64,000 bases of DNA from Archangium lansingense (GTDB taxonomy: Bacteria; Myxococcota; Myxococcia; Myxococcales; Myxococcaceae). Numbering within the stretch: position 1 is the stretch's first letter; each line of letters begins with the position of its first letter. Position numbers and translations under genes: made by a program. A model generated the notes under the pieces. It saw only the letters and a list, made by a program, of their open reading frames with translations, did no database searches and was not told the DNA's origin. The DNA lies in contig NZ_JAPNKA010000001.1 in the NCBI RefSeq assembly GCF_026626635.1, positions 2,542,001-2,606,000 of the forward strand, in the 5' to 3' direction. Below, piece by piece: positions 10,344 through 18,521 of the stretch.

Positions 10344-11441
10344 ATGTCACGCGGGTGGGCCGTGCTGCTCTGCATGTTTCTCGTGGGGTGTAGCGGCGCT
10401 GCCCAGAGCGTCCGCCACGCTACGAGTCAGCAAGAGCGCTGCGTTTATGTCCCGCGCCGTTACGTTGCGTCGGGGGCACTGAAAGAAGCGTTTCATGCAG
10501 CTCGCGCTGGCGTGGAAGTGGTGCCTGTGGCGGCAGTGTTGGGGGCGGCTTCGCCAGCGGTGCCGCTGAGCCCACCCTCGTCACCTCCGTTGGAGGGGCT
10601 CTCTGGCGAGGGGTTGGGAAATGGCATACCACGCGGCGTGCTCCGGCTCGTGCCAGAAGGCGGCACGGCGGCGGGAGAAGTAGGGGCCGGTGGTGCGGCG
10701 GGAGAGCTCGTCGTCACTGGAGGCGCGGTTGTTGCGGCAGCCGGTAGTGTGCTCTTGCTCTGCTTGACCGTCGAGGCGGCCGTGGATGGGTCGGAGACCC
10801 CGATCGACATCGCGGACGAGTTCTACGGCACGCACTTCGGCGATGTGTCCGGGTGGGTCCAGGGTCAATATCCATTCAATGCACCCAACGGTGCAGTCAC
10901 AGGGGCTTCCAAGGCCCAAGCGGGACCGGCGTCCGCCACGCTCGCTCCTCCAGGCGCATCGCCAAAATCAGAACCAGGCAAGAATGACAAAGCAAGGCGG
11001 GGGCGCATATATGTGACCTACACGAGGCTCAATAAGAATGCCAACCGCTACTACGCGGGGCGAACCAGCATGGTCGTCGATCTCAACAAGTCCCTCAGAG
11101 AACAGGCGGCTCTGGCCGTTATTCTTCGATCGCTGAATCATCATATTGACGAGAACGACGAGCCGAAGGATGCTGGGTTCGACCCGCCGACGCTTGATCA
11201 ATTCGATGTCGGGGCCGCCATTGACTATGGCCGCAGATATGAAGACGCCGCATATTGGCGGATCCGCGGAAGAGAGCAGCAGTTGATTGATTCCCATGGG
11301 GGCGCCCAGTCCGACACCGGAAAGCCCTATCGGACCGAGAATGTCGTGCGCGGTGTGGCGAAAGACAATCCGCGGGGCAGGCGGTTTCACGACGCAGCCA
11401 CGGAGCGCTGGGGTCAATTTCATTCTTACACGGGATATTAG
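10344..11441 (+). CDS. Lipoprotein with C-terminal GIY-YIG-like nuclease toxin domain (SitA-like candidate)
   Basis: The 365-residue product starts with a lipoprotein signal (lipobox LVGC, Cys16) and is likely anchored in the outer membrane. Residues 100-150 are Gly/Ala-rich with a hydrophobic stretch, and 180-220 form a Pro/Ser/Lys linker. Residues 221-365 look like a separate tip domain. It begins RIYVTYTRLN and continues NRYYAGRTS, matching the GIY...YxG.T pattern, and later has RIRGREQQLIDSHGGA (306-321) and VVRGVAKDNPRGRRFHD. Immunity-type genes follow after three bases (TAG GAA ATG), as in polymorphic toxin loci. SitA toxins of Myxococcus xanthus are lipoproteins with variable C-terminal toxins passed between cells by TraA-dependent outer-membrane exchange. 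This gene fits that plan, but the assignment is inference, as is the GIY-YIG fold. Confidence 0.7.
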   Translation: MSRGWAVLLCMFLVGCSGAAQSVRHATSQQERCVYVPRRYVASGALKEAFHAARAGVEVVPVAAVLGAASPAVPLSPPSSPPLEGLSGEGLGNGIPRGVLRLVPEGGTAAGEVGAGGAAGELVVTGGAVVAAAGSVLLLCLTVEAAVDGSETPIDIADEFYGTHFGDVSGWVQGQYPFNAPNGAVTGASKAQAGPASATLAPPGASPKSEPGKNDKARRGRIYVTYTRLNKNANRYYAGRTSMVVDLNKSLREQAALAVILRSLNHHIDENDEPKDAGFDPPTLDQFDVGAAIDYGRRYEDAAYWRIRGREQQLIDSHGGAQSDTGKPYRTENVVRGVAKDNPRGRRFHDAATERWGQFHSYTGY

Positions 11442-11444
11442 GAA

Positions 11445-11906
11445 ATGAAGAAGGTGCGCATACATAGATCGGGGTCTTTTCTGAGGATTCCCCTCGCCGA
11501 CGGCACTTTTGGTTATGGGAGGGCGCTTACGCGCGTGTTTGATGCCTTCTACGAGTACAGGACCGAAAGCCCTGACTCGGACCTTGACCGGATCGCCTCC
11601 AAGCCCATCCTTTTCAAGATTGCTGTCCGCCATTTGGAGCCGAGCTCGTGGGAGGTCATTGGCCGGAGAAAGCTCGAGGAGTCCCTGGCTCAACCGATTG
11701 TCCAATTCAGGCAGGACGTGGGGGACTTTCGTCGCTGCGAGATCTTCGACACCGCCGACAATGTGAGAAGTGCCGAGCCCCAGGAGTGTGTCGGGCTCGA
11801 GCGAATGGCTGTTTGGGACGAGTACCATGTCGAGGAACGCCTGCTCGACACCTTCATGGGGCGGCCCAGTGGCATCGTGGAGCGTATGAAGGTACGCCTG
11901 CAATAA
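11445..11906 (+). CDS. Imm26-like immunity protein, copy 1 (cognate of the upstream toxin)
   Basis: A soluble 153-residue protein without a signal peptide. The N-terminus (RSGSFLRIPLADGTFGYGRAL) matches what I know of immunity protein 26: a basic start, then a hydrophobic strand, an IPL.DG..G.GR core and further beta strands. The ATG lies three bases after the toxin stop, and the junction TAGGAAATG supplies the ribosome-binding sequence, so translation is probably coupled to the toxin. It likely binds the nuclease-like domain and protects the producer cytoplasm. It differs from the second copy at about 27 of 153 positions (my hand count). The family call is from motif memory. Confidence 0.75.
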   Translation: MKKVRIHRSGSFLRIPLADGTFGYGRALTRVFDAFYEYRTESPDSDLDRIASKPILFKIAVRHLEPSSWEVIGRRKLEESLAQPIVQFRQDVGDFRRCEIFDTADNVRSAEPQECVGLERMAVWDEYHVEERLLDTFMGRPSGIVERMKVRLQ

Positions 11907-11929
11907 GAAACATCCGAATCCTGGCGCCC

Positions 11930-11980
11930 GACGCAGCCACGGAGCGCTGGGGACAGCTTCATCCTTGCACGGGATATTAG
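11930..11980 (+). pseudogene. Orphan toxin tail (last 16 codons plus stop)
   Basis: The codons for DAATERWGQLHPCTGY and a stop lie between the two immunity genes. They match the extreme C-terminus of the intact toxin (DAATERWGQFHSYTGY) with three changes. Nothing upstream of them resembles the toxin, so this is a scar of a second toxin copy whose body has been lost. The same TAGGAAATG junction leads into the second immunity gene. Confidence 0.8.
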
Positions 11981-11983
11981 GAA

Positions 11984-12445
11984 ATGACGAAAGTGCGCAT
12001 GCATAGACCGGGGACCTTCTTGAGGATTCCCCTCGCCGACGGCACTTTCGGATACGGGAGGGCCCTCGAACCACCGTTTGATGCCTTCTACGAGTACAGG
12101 ACCGAAAGCCCTGACTCGGACCTGGACCGGATCGCCTCCAAGCCCATCCTCTTCAAGATTGCTGTCCGCATTTTGGAGCCGAGCTCGTGGGATGTCATTG
12201 GGTGGAGAGAGATTGAGGAGTCTCTGTCTCAACCGATTGTCCAATTCAGGCAGGACATTGGGAGCTTCCGTCGCTGCACGATCTTCGACACCGTCGGCAA
12301 TTCGAGAAGTGCCGAGCCCCAGGAGTGTGTCGGGCTCGAGCGAATGGCTGTTTGGGAACAGCACCATGTCGAGGAACGCCTGCTCGACACCTTCATGGGG
12401 AGGCCCAATGATTCGGTGGAGCACCTGAAGGTACGTCTGCAATAG
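11984..12445 (+). CDS. Imm26-like immunity protein, copy 2
   Basis: A 153-residue paralogue of the preceding immunity gene, aligned without gaps, with the same RIPLADGTFGYGRAL core. Differences cluster at residues 28-31, 69-75, 95-110, 124-128 and 141-150, as expected if specificity surfaces diverged while the fold was kept. It follows a 16-codon relic of a different toxin tail. It therefore probably protected against an earlier or sibling toxin and was kept as an orphan immunity gene. A 7-bp hairpin lies about 60 bases after its stop. Confidence 0.75.
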   Translation: MTKVRMHRPGTFLRIPLADGTFGYGRALEPPFDAFYEYRTESPDSDLDRIASKPILFKIAVRILEPSSWDVIGWREIEESLSQPIVQFRQDIGSFRRCTIFDTVGNSRSAEPQECVGLERMAVWEQHHVEERLLDTFMGRPNDSVEHLKVRLQ

Positions 12446-12502
12446 GTCGTCGAGGTCGAAATCCGAGAACCCTCCACGAAATCAGGTCCACTCCCACGCT
12501 GA

Positions 12503-12529
12503 TGCCCGGTCTTGGGACAATGCCGGGCA
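12503..12529. terminator. Hairpin between immunity gene and convergent comF
   Basis: TGCCCGG and CCGGGCA form a perfect 7-bp stem with a 13-base loop in the 89-bp gap between convergent genes. It lacks a U-tract, so the role is inferred from position. Confidence 0.4.
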
Positions 12530-12534
12530 AGGAT

Positions 12535-13230
12535 TCATAGAGAAAAGGCCCGGGCGAGGGTGATGACTTCGACGCGGATGGCACCGGCCTCGCGGAGCGC
12601 GGTGGCGGCGGCTCGGACGGTGGCCCCGGTGGTGAGCACGTCATCCACGAGGAGGAACTCCCGGCCCGTCACGGACGGAGATGCGGTGAAGGCCCCGGCC
12701 ACGTTCTGGGCTCGCTCGGCCTCGGACAGTCCCACCTGACGCTTCGTCTCCCGGGCACGGCTGAGCAGTCCCACGGGGGCCTCGCGACCCGTGATTCGCG
12801 CCAGCTCTCCCGACAGCAGCTGCGTCTGGTCGTACTTGCGCTCGCGGAAGCGCTGGTCGTGCAGGGGCAGCGCGACGAGCACGGAAGGGGCCTGCTCGAG
12901 GAACTGGCGGCACTCGGTGGCGAGCAGCTCCGCGAGGGCGGGGGCGAGCTCCGGGTGGTCCTCGTACTTGAAGCGGTGGATGGCGCGGGCGACGGGGCCC
13001 TCGTGGGCGAAGGGGGCGCAGGCGCGAGTGAAGGGCGGGGGCGAGAGGTGGCAGCGCGGGCAGGTGTCGCGAGGGAAGGTGCCGGGCTCGGCGCAGGTGC
13101 GGCAGCGCGAGGGCGGGAGCCGCTCCACGGCGAGGTCACACGTCTCGCAGAAGGCCGCGCGCACGGGCATCACCTTCGCGCAGGCGATGCACGCGGGCGG
13201 ATAGAGGAGCTCGAGGAGCGCTTGGAGCAC
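12535..13230 (-). CDS. comF: ComF family phosphoribosyltransferase-like protein
   Basis: ComF proteins act in DNA uptake and possibly purine salvage-like reactions; the exact reaction is unsettled. This 231-residue protein has the usual two parts. An N-terminal double zinc ribbon has Cys pairs 14/17 with 28/31 and 43/46 with 57/60. The type I phosphoribosyltransferase domain has RFKYEDHPELAPALAELL, ALPLHDQRFRERKYDQTQLL and the PRPP loop LLVDDVLTTGATVRAA near residue 200. The length and all key motifs are normal. The gene diverges from the phosphofructokinase gene with 80 bases between the starts. Confidence 0.93.
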   Translation of the reverse strand: MLQALLELLYPPACIACAKVMPVRAAFCETCDLAVERLPPSRCRTCAEPGTFPRDTCPRCHLSPPPFTRACAPFAHEGPVARAIHRFKYEDHPELAPALAELLATECRQFLEQAPSVLVALPLHDQRFRERKYDQTQLLSGELARITGREAPVGLLSRARETKRQVGLSEAERAQNVAGAFTASPSVTGREFLLVDDVLTTGATVRAAATALREAGAIRVEVITLARAFSL

Positions 13231-13310
13231 GGGCCGGGAGTTAATACGGATGGACGGCGGCGGGGAAGGTTCCCTGGACCTGAAAGAAGTCTTCGGCTTG
13301 GATTGGCCTC

Positions 13311-14633
13311 ATGAAGAAGCTCGCCATCGTCGTCGCCGGGGGACCGGCCCCGGGCATCAACAGTGTGATTGGAGCGGCCACCATCCGCGCTCGTCTCTCG
13401 GGGGTGGAGGTGCTCGGCATCCAGGATGGTTTCAAGTGGCTCTCCGAGGGGGACATCTCCCACGTCGTCCCCCTCACCATCGAGGACACCAGCCGCATCC
13501 ACTTCCGCGGCGGCTCGTACATCGGCATCTCCCGCGCCAACCCCACCCGTTCCCCCGAGCACTTCCAGAAGACGCTCGACGCGCTCGATCGGCTCGACGT
13601 GGGCATGCTCCTCACCATCGGGGGTGATGGCACCGCGACACTCGCGCAGATCATCTCGGAGAAGACCCGAGGGAAGATCCGCGTGGTCCACGTCCCCAAG
13701 ACGATCGACAACGACATCGACCTGCCCTACGACGTGAGCACCTTCGGTTTCCAGACCGCTCGCCACGTCGGCGTGGAGATCGTGAAGAACCTGATGGTGG
13801 ACGCGAAGACGACCCACCGCTGGTACTTCGTCGTGGCCCAGGGGCGGAAGGCGGGGCACCTGGCCCTGTCCATCGGCAAAGCGGTGGGGGCGACCAACAT
13901 CATCATCCCCGAGGAGTTCCAGAAGGGTTGCCCCGTCCCGTTCAACCACGTGGTGGACATCCTGGCGGGCTCGGTCATCAAGCGGCTGGCCTACGGTCGC
14001 CAGGACGGCATTGTCCTCCTGGCCGAGGGTCTCGCTGACTGCATCGATCCCGAGGACCTGGCCAAACACACCGACATCCCCCGGGACCACATGGGCAACG
14101 TCCACGTGGCGGAGATCAACCTGGGCGAGGTGCTCGAGAAGGCGGTGAAGGAGCGGCTCGCCGGCCTGGGTATCAAGGCCACGCTCATCACCAAGTACAT
14201 CGGCTACGAGGTGCGTTGCGCGGATCCTATTCCGCTCGACATGGAGTACACGCGCGACTTGGGCTACTGCGCGGCCCGCTACATCATCGAGGGTGGCACC
14301 GAGGTGGTGGTGTCGATGGTCAATGGGCGGTTCCAGCCCATCTCCTTCCAGGACATGAAGGATCCCGCCACGGGGCGGCCCCGGGTGCGGCTGGTGGATG
14401 TCGACTCGGACCGTTACAAGATCGCCCGGAGCTTCATGCTGCGGCTCAAGCGGCAGGACTTCGACAATCCGGAGGAGCTGGCCCGGTTCGCCAAGGCCGT
14501 TCGTCTCACGCCGGAGGCCTTCCGCGAGCAGTTCCACCATCTGGTGAAGGACGAGCCCGAGGTGGCGGTCGACGTGGAGTTGGGGCTTGCCGCCAAGGCT
14601 CCTGTGGAGCCGACGGGGGGCCCGGCGAAATAG
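13311..14633 (+). CDS. 6-phosphofructokinase, P-clade type with mixed ATP/PPi signature
   Basis: This enzyme phosphorylates fructose-6-phosphate in glycolysis. The 440-residue protein has the phosphofructokinase fold: GGPAPGINSVIG at 10-21, the donor-site motif GGDG at 104-107, PKTIDND at 129-135 with catalytic Asp133, and a fructose-phosphate site with FGFQTARHVG. ATP enzymes usually carry GGDG plus PGTIDND, and pyrophosphate enzymes GGDD plus PKTIDND. Here the first is ATP-like and the second PPi-like. This combination is known in enzymes thought to have switched from PPi to ATP, such as trypanosomal ones. I therefore infer ATP use, but not firmly. The length of about 440 fits the long P-clade rather than the 320-residue PfkA. 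Confidence 0.92.
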   Translation: MKKLAIVVAGGPAPGINSVIGAATIRARLSGVEVLGIQDGFKWLSEGDISHVVPLTIEDTSRIHFRGGSYIGISRANPTRSPEHFQKTLDALDRLDVGMLLTIGGDGTATLAQIISEKTRGKIRVVHVPKTIDNDIDLPYDVSTFGFQTARHVGVEIVKNLMVDAKTTHRWYFVVAQGRKAGHLALSIGKAVGATNIIIPEEFQKGCPVPFNHVVDILAGSVIKRLAYGRQDGIVLLAEGLADCIDPEDLAKHTDIPRDHMGNVHVAEINLGEVLEKAVKERLAGLGIKATLITKYIGYEVRCADPIPLDMEYTRDLGYCAARYIIEGGTEVVVSMVNGRFQPISFQDMKDPATGRPRVRLVDVDSDRYKIARSFMLRLKRQDFDNPEELARFAKAVRLTPEAFREQFHHLVKDEPEVAVDVELGLAAKAPVEPTGGPAK

Positions 14634-14644
14634 GGTCGGGTACC

Positions 14645-14684
14645 GGCCTGTCCCTCCGAGTGTTCAGTCCTTGGGGGACGGGCC
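14645..14684 (+). terminator. Possible terminator stem after phosphofructokinase
   Basis: A 12-pair stem with two G-T pairs (GGCCTGTCCCTCC with GGGGGACGGGCC) begins 12 bases after the stop. No run of T follows, so only a weak intrinsic or Rho-dependent terminator can be suggested. Confidence 0.35.
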
Positions 14685-14824
14685 GTCGTTGTGTGCGTGC
14701 AGTCGCAGGGGCCCTACCTCCCGGACGAAGAAGAGCGCATCGGCCTGTCTCGCAACCGGGGCGCGGAGCAGGCCACGGCGCGACGATAGCCGACGCGCCC
14801 TCGAACCGAAGTGTCCCTCTGGTG

Positions 14825-15835
14825 TCAGGCGGCCCGGGCGAGGCCGGCCTGGACGAAGTCTTCCTGCGCGGCGGGCTGTGGCTCCGGGCGGGCCTCGTAC
14901 ACGGGGAGGCTCACGCGGAAGGTGGTGCCCCGGCCGACCTCGCTCCGCACGGAGATGTCCCCGCCCAGCGCGGTGACGATGCCGTGGCACACCGAGAGCC
15001 CCAGTCCCGTGCCTACGCCCACGGGCTTGGTGGTGAAGAACGGGTTGAAGATGCGCTCCAGGTTCTCTGCCGGGATGCCGCAGCCCGTGTCGCTCACCTC
15101 CACGACCACCTGGCCAGGGCCACCCATCCGGGTGGAGATGCGGATCTCATTCTGCGTCGCTCGCCCCGGCGAGATGGCATGCGCTGCGTTGATGAGCAGG
15201 TTGAGGAACACCTGGCACAGGCGCGCCTTGTGTCCGTTGACGGGCGGTACAGCGACCAGCTCCTCCACCAGGTGGGCTCGGTCACGCAGCTCGTACGCCG
15301 CCACCTTCACCGCGCTGCGGAGGCTGGCCACGACGTCCACTGGGCCGCGCTCCATGTCGTTGGGGTGGGAGAGCACCTTGAGGTCGCGCACGATGAGGCG
15401 GACGCGCTCGGCGCCATCGCGCGCATCGGCGATGGCCTCGATCATCTCCTGCTGCTCCTCCGGCGTGGCGGCGCCCGCGGTGCGGACCAGTTGCTGCTGC
15501 ACGTAGTCGAGGTTGCCGACGATGAACGCGAGCGGGTTGTTGATCTCATGTCCCAGGCCCGCCGCGAGCTGGCCGATGGTCGCCAGCCGATCGGCGAAGA
15601 GCAGCTGCGCCTGCGCGGCCTGGAGCTGTTGCAGGCTCTCCTGGAGCCGGGCATTGGCCAGCTCCAGCTCGGCGGTGCGCTGCCGCACGGTCTCCTCCAG
15701 CAGGGCGTTGTAGTGGCGCATGTCTTTGTCGGAGAGCTCGGCCTCGGCCCGCTGGAGCCGGGTGCGTATGGACTCCGCGCGAGTCTCTTGCACCACGAAC
15801 GATCCCCCCATGCCTTGCGCCATCATCGTGCTCAC
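14825..15835 (-). CDS. Soluble histidine kinase with coiled-coil N-terminus
   Basis: A 336-residue cytoplasmic kinase without membrane segments or a sensory domain. Residues 15-85 form a coiled coil ([12 protein letters not shown], then [18 protein letters not shown]). The dimerisation H-box is [10 protein letters not shown] and the ATPase part has [31 protein letters not shown] and [11 protein letters not shown]. From the coiled coil onward it matches the HAMP kinase at 2756-4417 nearly motif for motif. It looks like that protein without its membrane half, which suggests duplication and domain loss. With no receiver next to it, it may take its input through a partner bound to the coiled coil. 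Confidence 0.92.
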   Translation of the reverse strand: MSTMMAQGMGGSFVVQETRAESIRTRLQRAEAELSDKDMRHYNALLEETVRQRTAELELANARLQESLQQLQAAQAQLLFADRLATIGQLAAGLGHEINNPLAFIVGNLDYVQQQLVRTAGAATPEEQQEMIEAIADARDGAERVRLIVRDLKVLSHPNDMERGPVDVVASLRSAVKVAAYELRDRAHLVEELVAVPPVNGHKARLCQVFLNLLINAAHAISPGRATQNEIRISTRMGGPGQVVVEVSDTGCGIPAENLERIFNPFFTTKPVGVGTGLGLSVCHGIVTALGGDISVRSEVGRGTTFRVSLPVYEARPEPQPAAQEDFVQAGLARAA

Positions 15836-16016
15836 CTCGCGTGCGGGACCCCCGGGCAGGTGGTTTCACCCGGTGTCTCCTGCCTGACACGTTGCGAGGG
15901 GCATGCCACCGGGCCTGCCCTGGGATGGGGACGGGGCTGTGGCGATTCTCCCCACTGGGAGGTGCGGCATTCTGGGTGGGTGCGGCGATCCGCCACACCG
16001 TGCTCCCCAGGGCGAT

Positions 16017-16655
16017 TCAGCGGGTGGCGTGAGGCACGGCGTCCGTGATGCGCAGGTGCTTCGGCTGGGACTGGACACGCTCGAGCCAGGCGCGGAGCGC
16101 TGGATACCGAACCAGCTCGAAGCGTCCCTCTTCCGCCACGTGCGTGTACGCGTACAGCGCGATGTCCGCGAGGCTGTAGCGCTCGCCCGCGAAGAAGGGA
16201 CGCTTCGCCAGCTCGCCCTCCATGACGTCCAGGGCGGCATACCCCTTCTGGATGCGCTCCTCGAGCTCGCGCTCCTTGCCGGGAGGAATGCCGAAGTAGG
16301 CAATCCACGCGCGGGCCACCGCGACGTACGGCTCGTGGCTGTACTGCTCGAAGAACATCCACTGGAGCATCCGCGCCCGTTCCAGCTTGTCCGAGGGGAT
16401 GAACGGCGTGCCCTCCGCGAAGTACCAGAGAATGGCGTTGGACTCGGCGAGGAACACACCGGGCTCGAGCTCCACGGTGGGCAGCTTGGCGATGGGATTC
16501 TTCGCCTTGAACTCCGGGGAGCGGGTCCCCCCGGCGCCCATTTCCGTCTCCACCGCCTCGAAGGGGATTCCGAGCTGGTGCAGCAGGAGGCGGACCTTGT
16601 AGCAGTTACCGGAGGGGTGGAACTGGTAGAGCTTGAGCATGAGCGGAGTCTCCAT
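16017..16655 (-). CDS. Glutathione S-transferase family protein
   Basis: A 212-residue cytosolic GST. The N-terminal thioredoxin-like domain has LYQFHPSGNCYKVRLLLHQL with Ser/Asn-Cys at the active-site turn, NPIAKLPTVEL with the cis-Pro, and the glutathione-binding AESNAILWYFAEGTPF. The C-terminal all-helical domain has FFAGERYSLADIALYAYTHVA, which includes the N-capping-box and hydrophobic staple pattern. The length is normal. Either Met1 (16655) or Met6 (16640) could start. Neighbours give no clue to the substrate; detoxification is the default guess. Confidence 0.9.
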   Translation of the reverse strand: METPLMLKLYQFHPSGNCYKVRLLLHQLGIPFEAVETEMGAGGTRSPEFKAKNPIAKLPTVELEPGVFLAESNAILWYFAEGTPFIPSDKLERARMLQWMFFEQYSHEPYVAVARAWIAYFGIPPGKERELEERIQKGYAALDVMEGELAKRPFFAGERYSLADIALYAYTHVAEEGRFELVRYPALRAWLERVQSQPKHLRITDAVPHATR

Positions 16656-16890
16656 TGAGCGCGCCTGTTCGGCAGTTCATCCATGCTCCCGAGGTGCGCT
16701 CGCTGGCCTGATTCGTACTCATTAGCGTCCAGCCTCACAATGGCCTACGTCTTCGTTCCTCGCCCCAAACCTGGCCCGTTCCGGAAGGAAGTGAAGCAGG
16801 AACGAGCAGGTGCTCAGCCGGGTGTCATGGCGCCACGACGGCGGACCGGCACTGGGATGCTCGCCGGCTCTGGCTGGTCCTGTGAGCCCG

Positions 16891-18432
16891 TCACCCGAAC
16901 AGTCCCAACCGATTCATCGCGGAGGGTTTGGGCAGTCCCATCACCTGGAGCAGCGTGGGGGCGATGTCCGCGAGGATGCCGGGGCGCAGCTTCTGCCCAC
17001 GGAAGTCCGGGTGAATGAGGTGGAAGGGCACCGGGTTGAGCGTGTGGGCTGTGTGAGGCTCTCCCGTGGCCGGGTCGCGCATCTGCTCGCAGTTGCCATG
17101 GTCCGCGGAGATGGCCAGCACCCACCCGTGCCGAGCACACGCCTGGCCCAGTTGTCCGAGGCACTCGTCCACCGTGGCAACGGCCTTCATCGCTGGCTCC
17201 AACAGCCCCGTGTGGCCCACCATGTCCGGGTTGGCGAAGTTCACCAGCGCGAAGTCGTAGGCCCCCGACTCGATGCGCCGCACCAGCTCCAGGGTCACCT
17301 CGCGCGCACTCATCTCGGGCTTGAGGTCGTACGTCTTCACGTCGCGCGGTGAGGGCACCAGGTGCCGGTCCTCGCCCGGGTACACCACCTCGCGGCCACC
17401 GTTGAAGAAGAAGGTGACGTGCGCGTACTTCTCGGTCTCCGCGGTGCGGAACTGGCGCCAGCCGGCGTGCGAGATGGCCTCGGGGAAGATCTCACTCGGT
17501 TGGTCGGGCGCGAAGGCCACTGGCAGGCCGAAGGTCTCGTCGTACTGGGTCAGGCACACGTACATGCCCAGGTGCAGGCCGCCTCGGTCGAACTCCTTGA
17601 AGTCGTCGAAGGCGAGCGCACGCGTCAGCTCGCGGGCTCGGTCCGCGCGGAAGTTGAAGAACATCACCACGTCACCGTCGCGGATGCGGCCCACCGGGGT
17701 GCCGTCGCCGTGGGTGATGACGGTGGGGTTGATGAACTCGTCCGTTATCTTCTCCGCGTAGGAGGCGCGGATGGCGGAGAGCGCATCAGGGGCCTTGGGG
17801 CCTTTCGCGTGGACGATGGCCTCGTAGGCGAGCTGCACCCGGTCCCATCGCTTGTCGCGGTCCATGCCGTAGTAGCGCCCGCCCACGGTGGCGATGTGGC
17901 CAGTGCGCGTCTCGCGCAGGAACTGCTCCAACTCCTCCACGTAGCCGAGCCCGCTCTGGGGCGGGGTGTCACGTCCATCGGTGAAGGCGTGGACGTAGAC
18001 GTGGGGCACGCCCCGCTCGTGCGCTGCCTTGAGGAGGCAGTAGAGGTGGTCCATGGACGAGTGCACGCCACCCGGGGACACCAGCCCGAGCAGGTGGAAG
18101 GCCTTTCCGTCTGCCTTGGCCTTGTCGAGCGCGGCGCGGATGACGGGGTTGGCGGCGAGCTCCCCGGACTCGCAGGCCCGGTTGATGCGTACCAGGTCCT
18201 GGTAGACGATGCGGCCGGCGCCGATGTTGGTGTGGCCCACCTCGGAGTTGCCCATCTGCCCCTCGGGGAGACCGACGGCCAGCCCGGACGTCTGCAGCTC
18301 GGTATAGGGAGTGCCGTGGGTGAGCGCGTCGAGGCGCGGGGTGCCGGCGAGGGCGATGGCGTTGTCCTCGCGTTCCTTGCGGACGCCCCAGCCATCGAGG
18401 ATGCAGAGCAGGATCTTGTGCGCGGGCTTCAT
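16891..18432 (-). CDS. gpmI: 2,3-bisphosphoglycerate-independent phosphoglycerate mutase
   Basis: This enzyme interconverts 3- and 2-phosphoglycerate using two Mn ions and a phosphoserine intermediate. The 513 residues match the family length. The metal-binding Asp13 sits in LCILDGWG, and the nucleophile Ser63 in GQMGNSEVGH. Further on are DGRDTPPQSG, the substrate arginines in FFNFRADRARELT, VNFANPDMVGHTG and SADHGNCEQM. The protein begins at an ATG with the expected MKPAHKILLCILDGWG. It lies downstream of the RtcB gene on the same strand with an 89-base gap and may share its transcript. Confidence 0.97.
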   Translation of the reverse strand: MKPAHKILLCILDGWGVRKEREDNAIALAGTPRLDALTHGTPYTELQTSGLAVGLPEGQMGNSEVGHTNIGAGRIVYQDLVRINRACESGELAANPVIRAALDKAKADGKAFHLLGLVSPGGVHSSMDHLYCLLKAAHERGVPHVYVHAFTDGRDTPPQSGLGYVEELEQFLRETRTGHIATVGGRYYGMDRDKRWDRVQLAYEAIVHAKGPKAPDALSAIRASYAEKITDEFINPTVITHGDGTPVGRIRDGDVVMFFNFRADRARELTRALAFDDFKEFDRGGLHLGMYVCLTQYDETFGLPVAFAPDQPSEIFPEAISHAGWRQFRTAETEKYAHVTFFFNGGREVVYPGEDRHLVPSPRDVKTYDLKPEMSAREVTLELVRRIESGAYDFALVNFANPDMVGHTGLLEPAMKAVATVDECLGQLGQACARHGWVLAISADHGNCEQMRDPATGEPHTAHTLNPVPFHLIHPDFRGQKLRPGILADIAPTLLQVMGLPKPSAMNRLGLFG

Positions 18433-18521
18433 GCCGGAAACCTAAGGGGCGGTTCCCGGAGGTGGAGTGGGGTAGGGGAGGGGCATCCGTGGAAGCGGGT
18501 GCCTGGCTGGTGGGGCTCCGT

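Larger units (their letters stand above)
11391..12445 (+). repeat. Tandem duplication, 539-bp period (toxin tail plus immunity gene)
   Basis: The segment 11391-11906 and the segment 11930-12445 match at a constant offset of 539 bases without insertions. Each carries the last 16 codons of a toxin, the short TAGGAAATG junction and a complete Imm26-like gene. Similarity stops abruptly at the left boundary (GACGCAGCCACGG) and at the immunity stop codons. The copies have diverged, most strongly near the immunity C-terminus. Confidence 0.85.
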
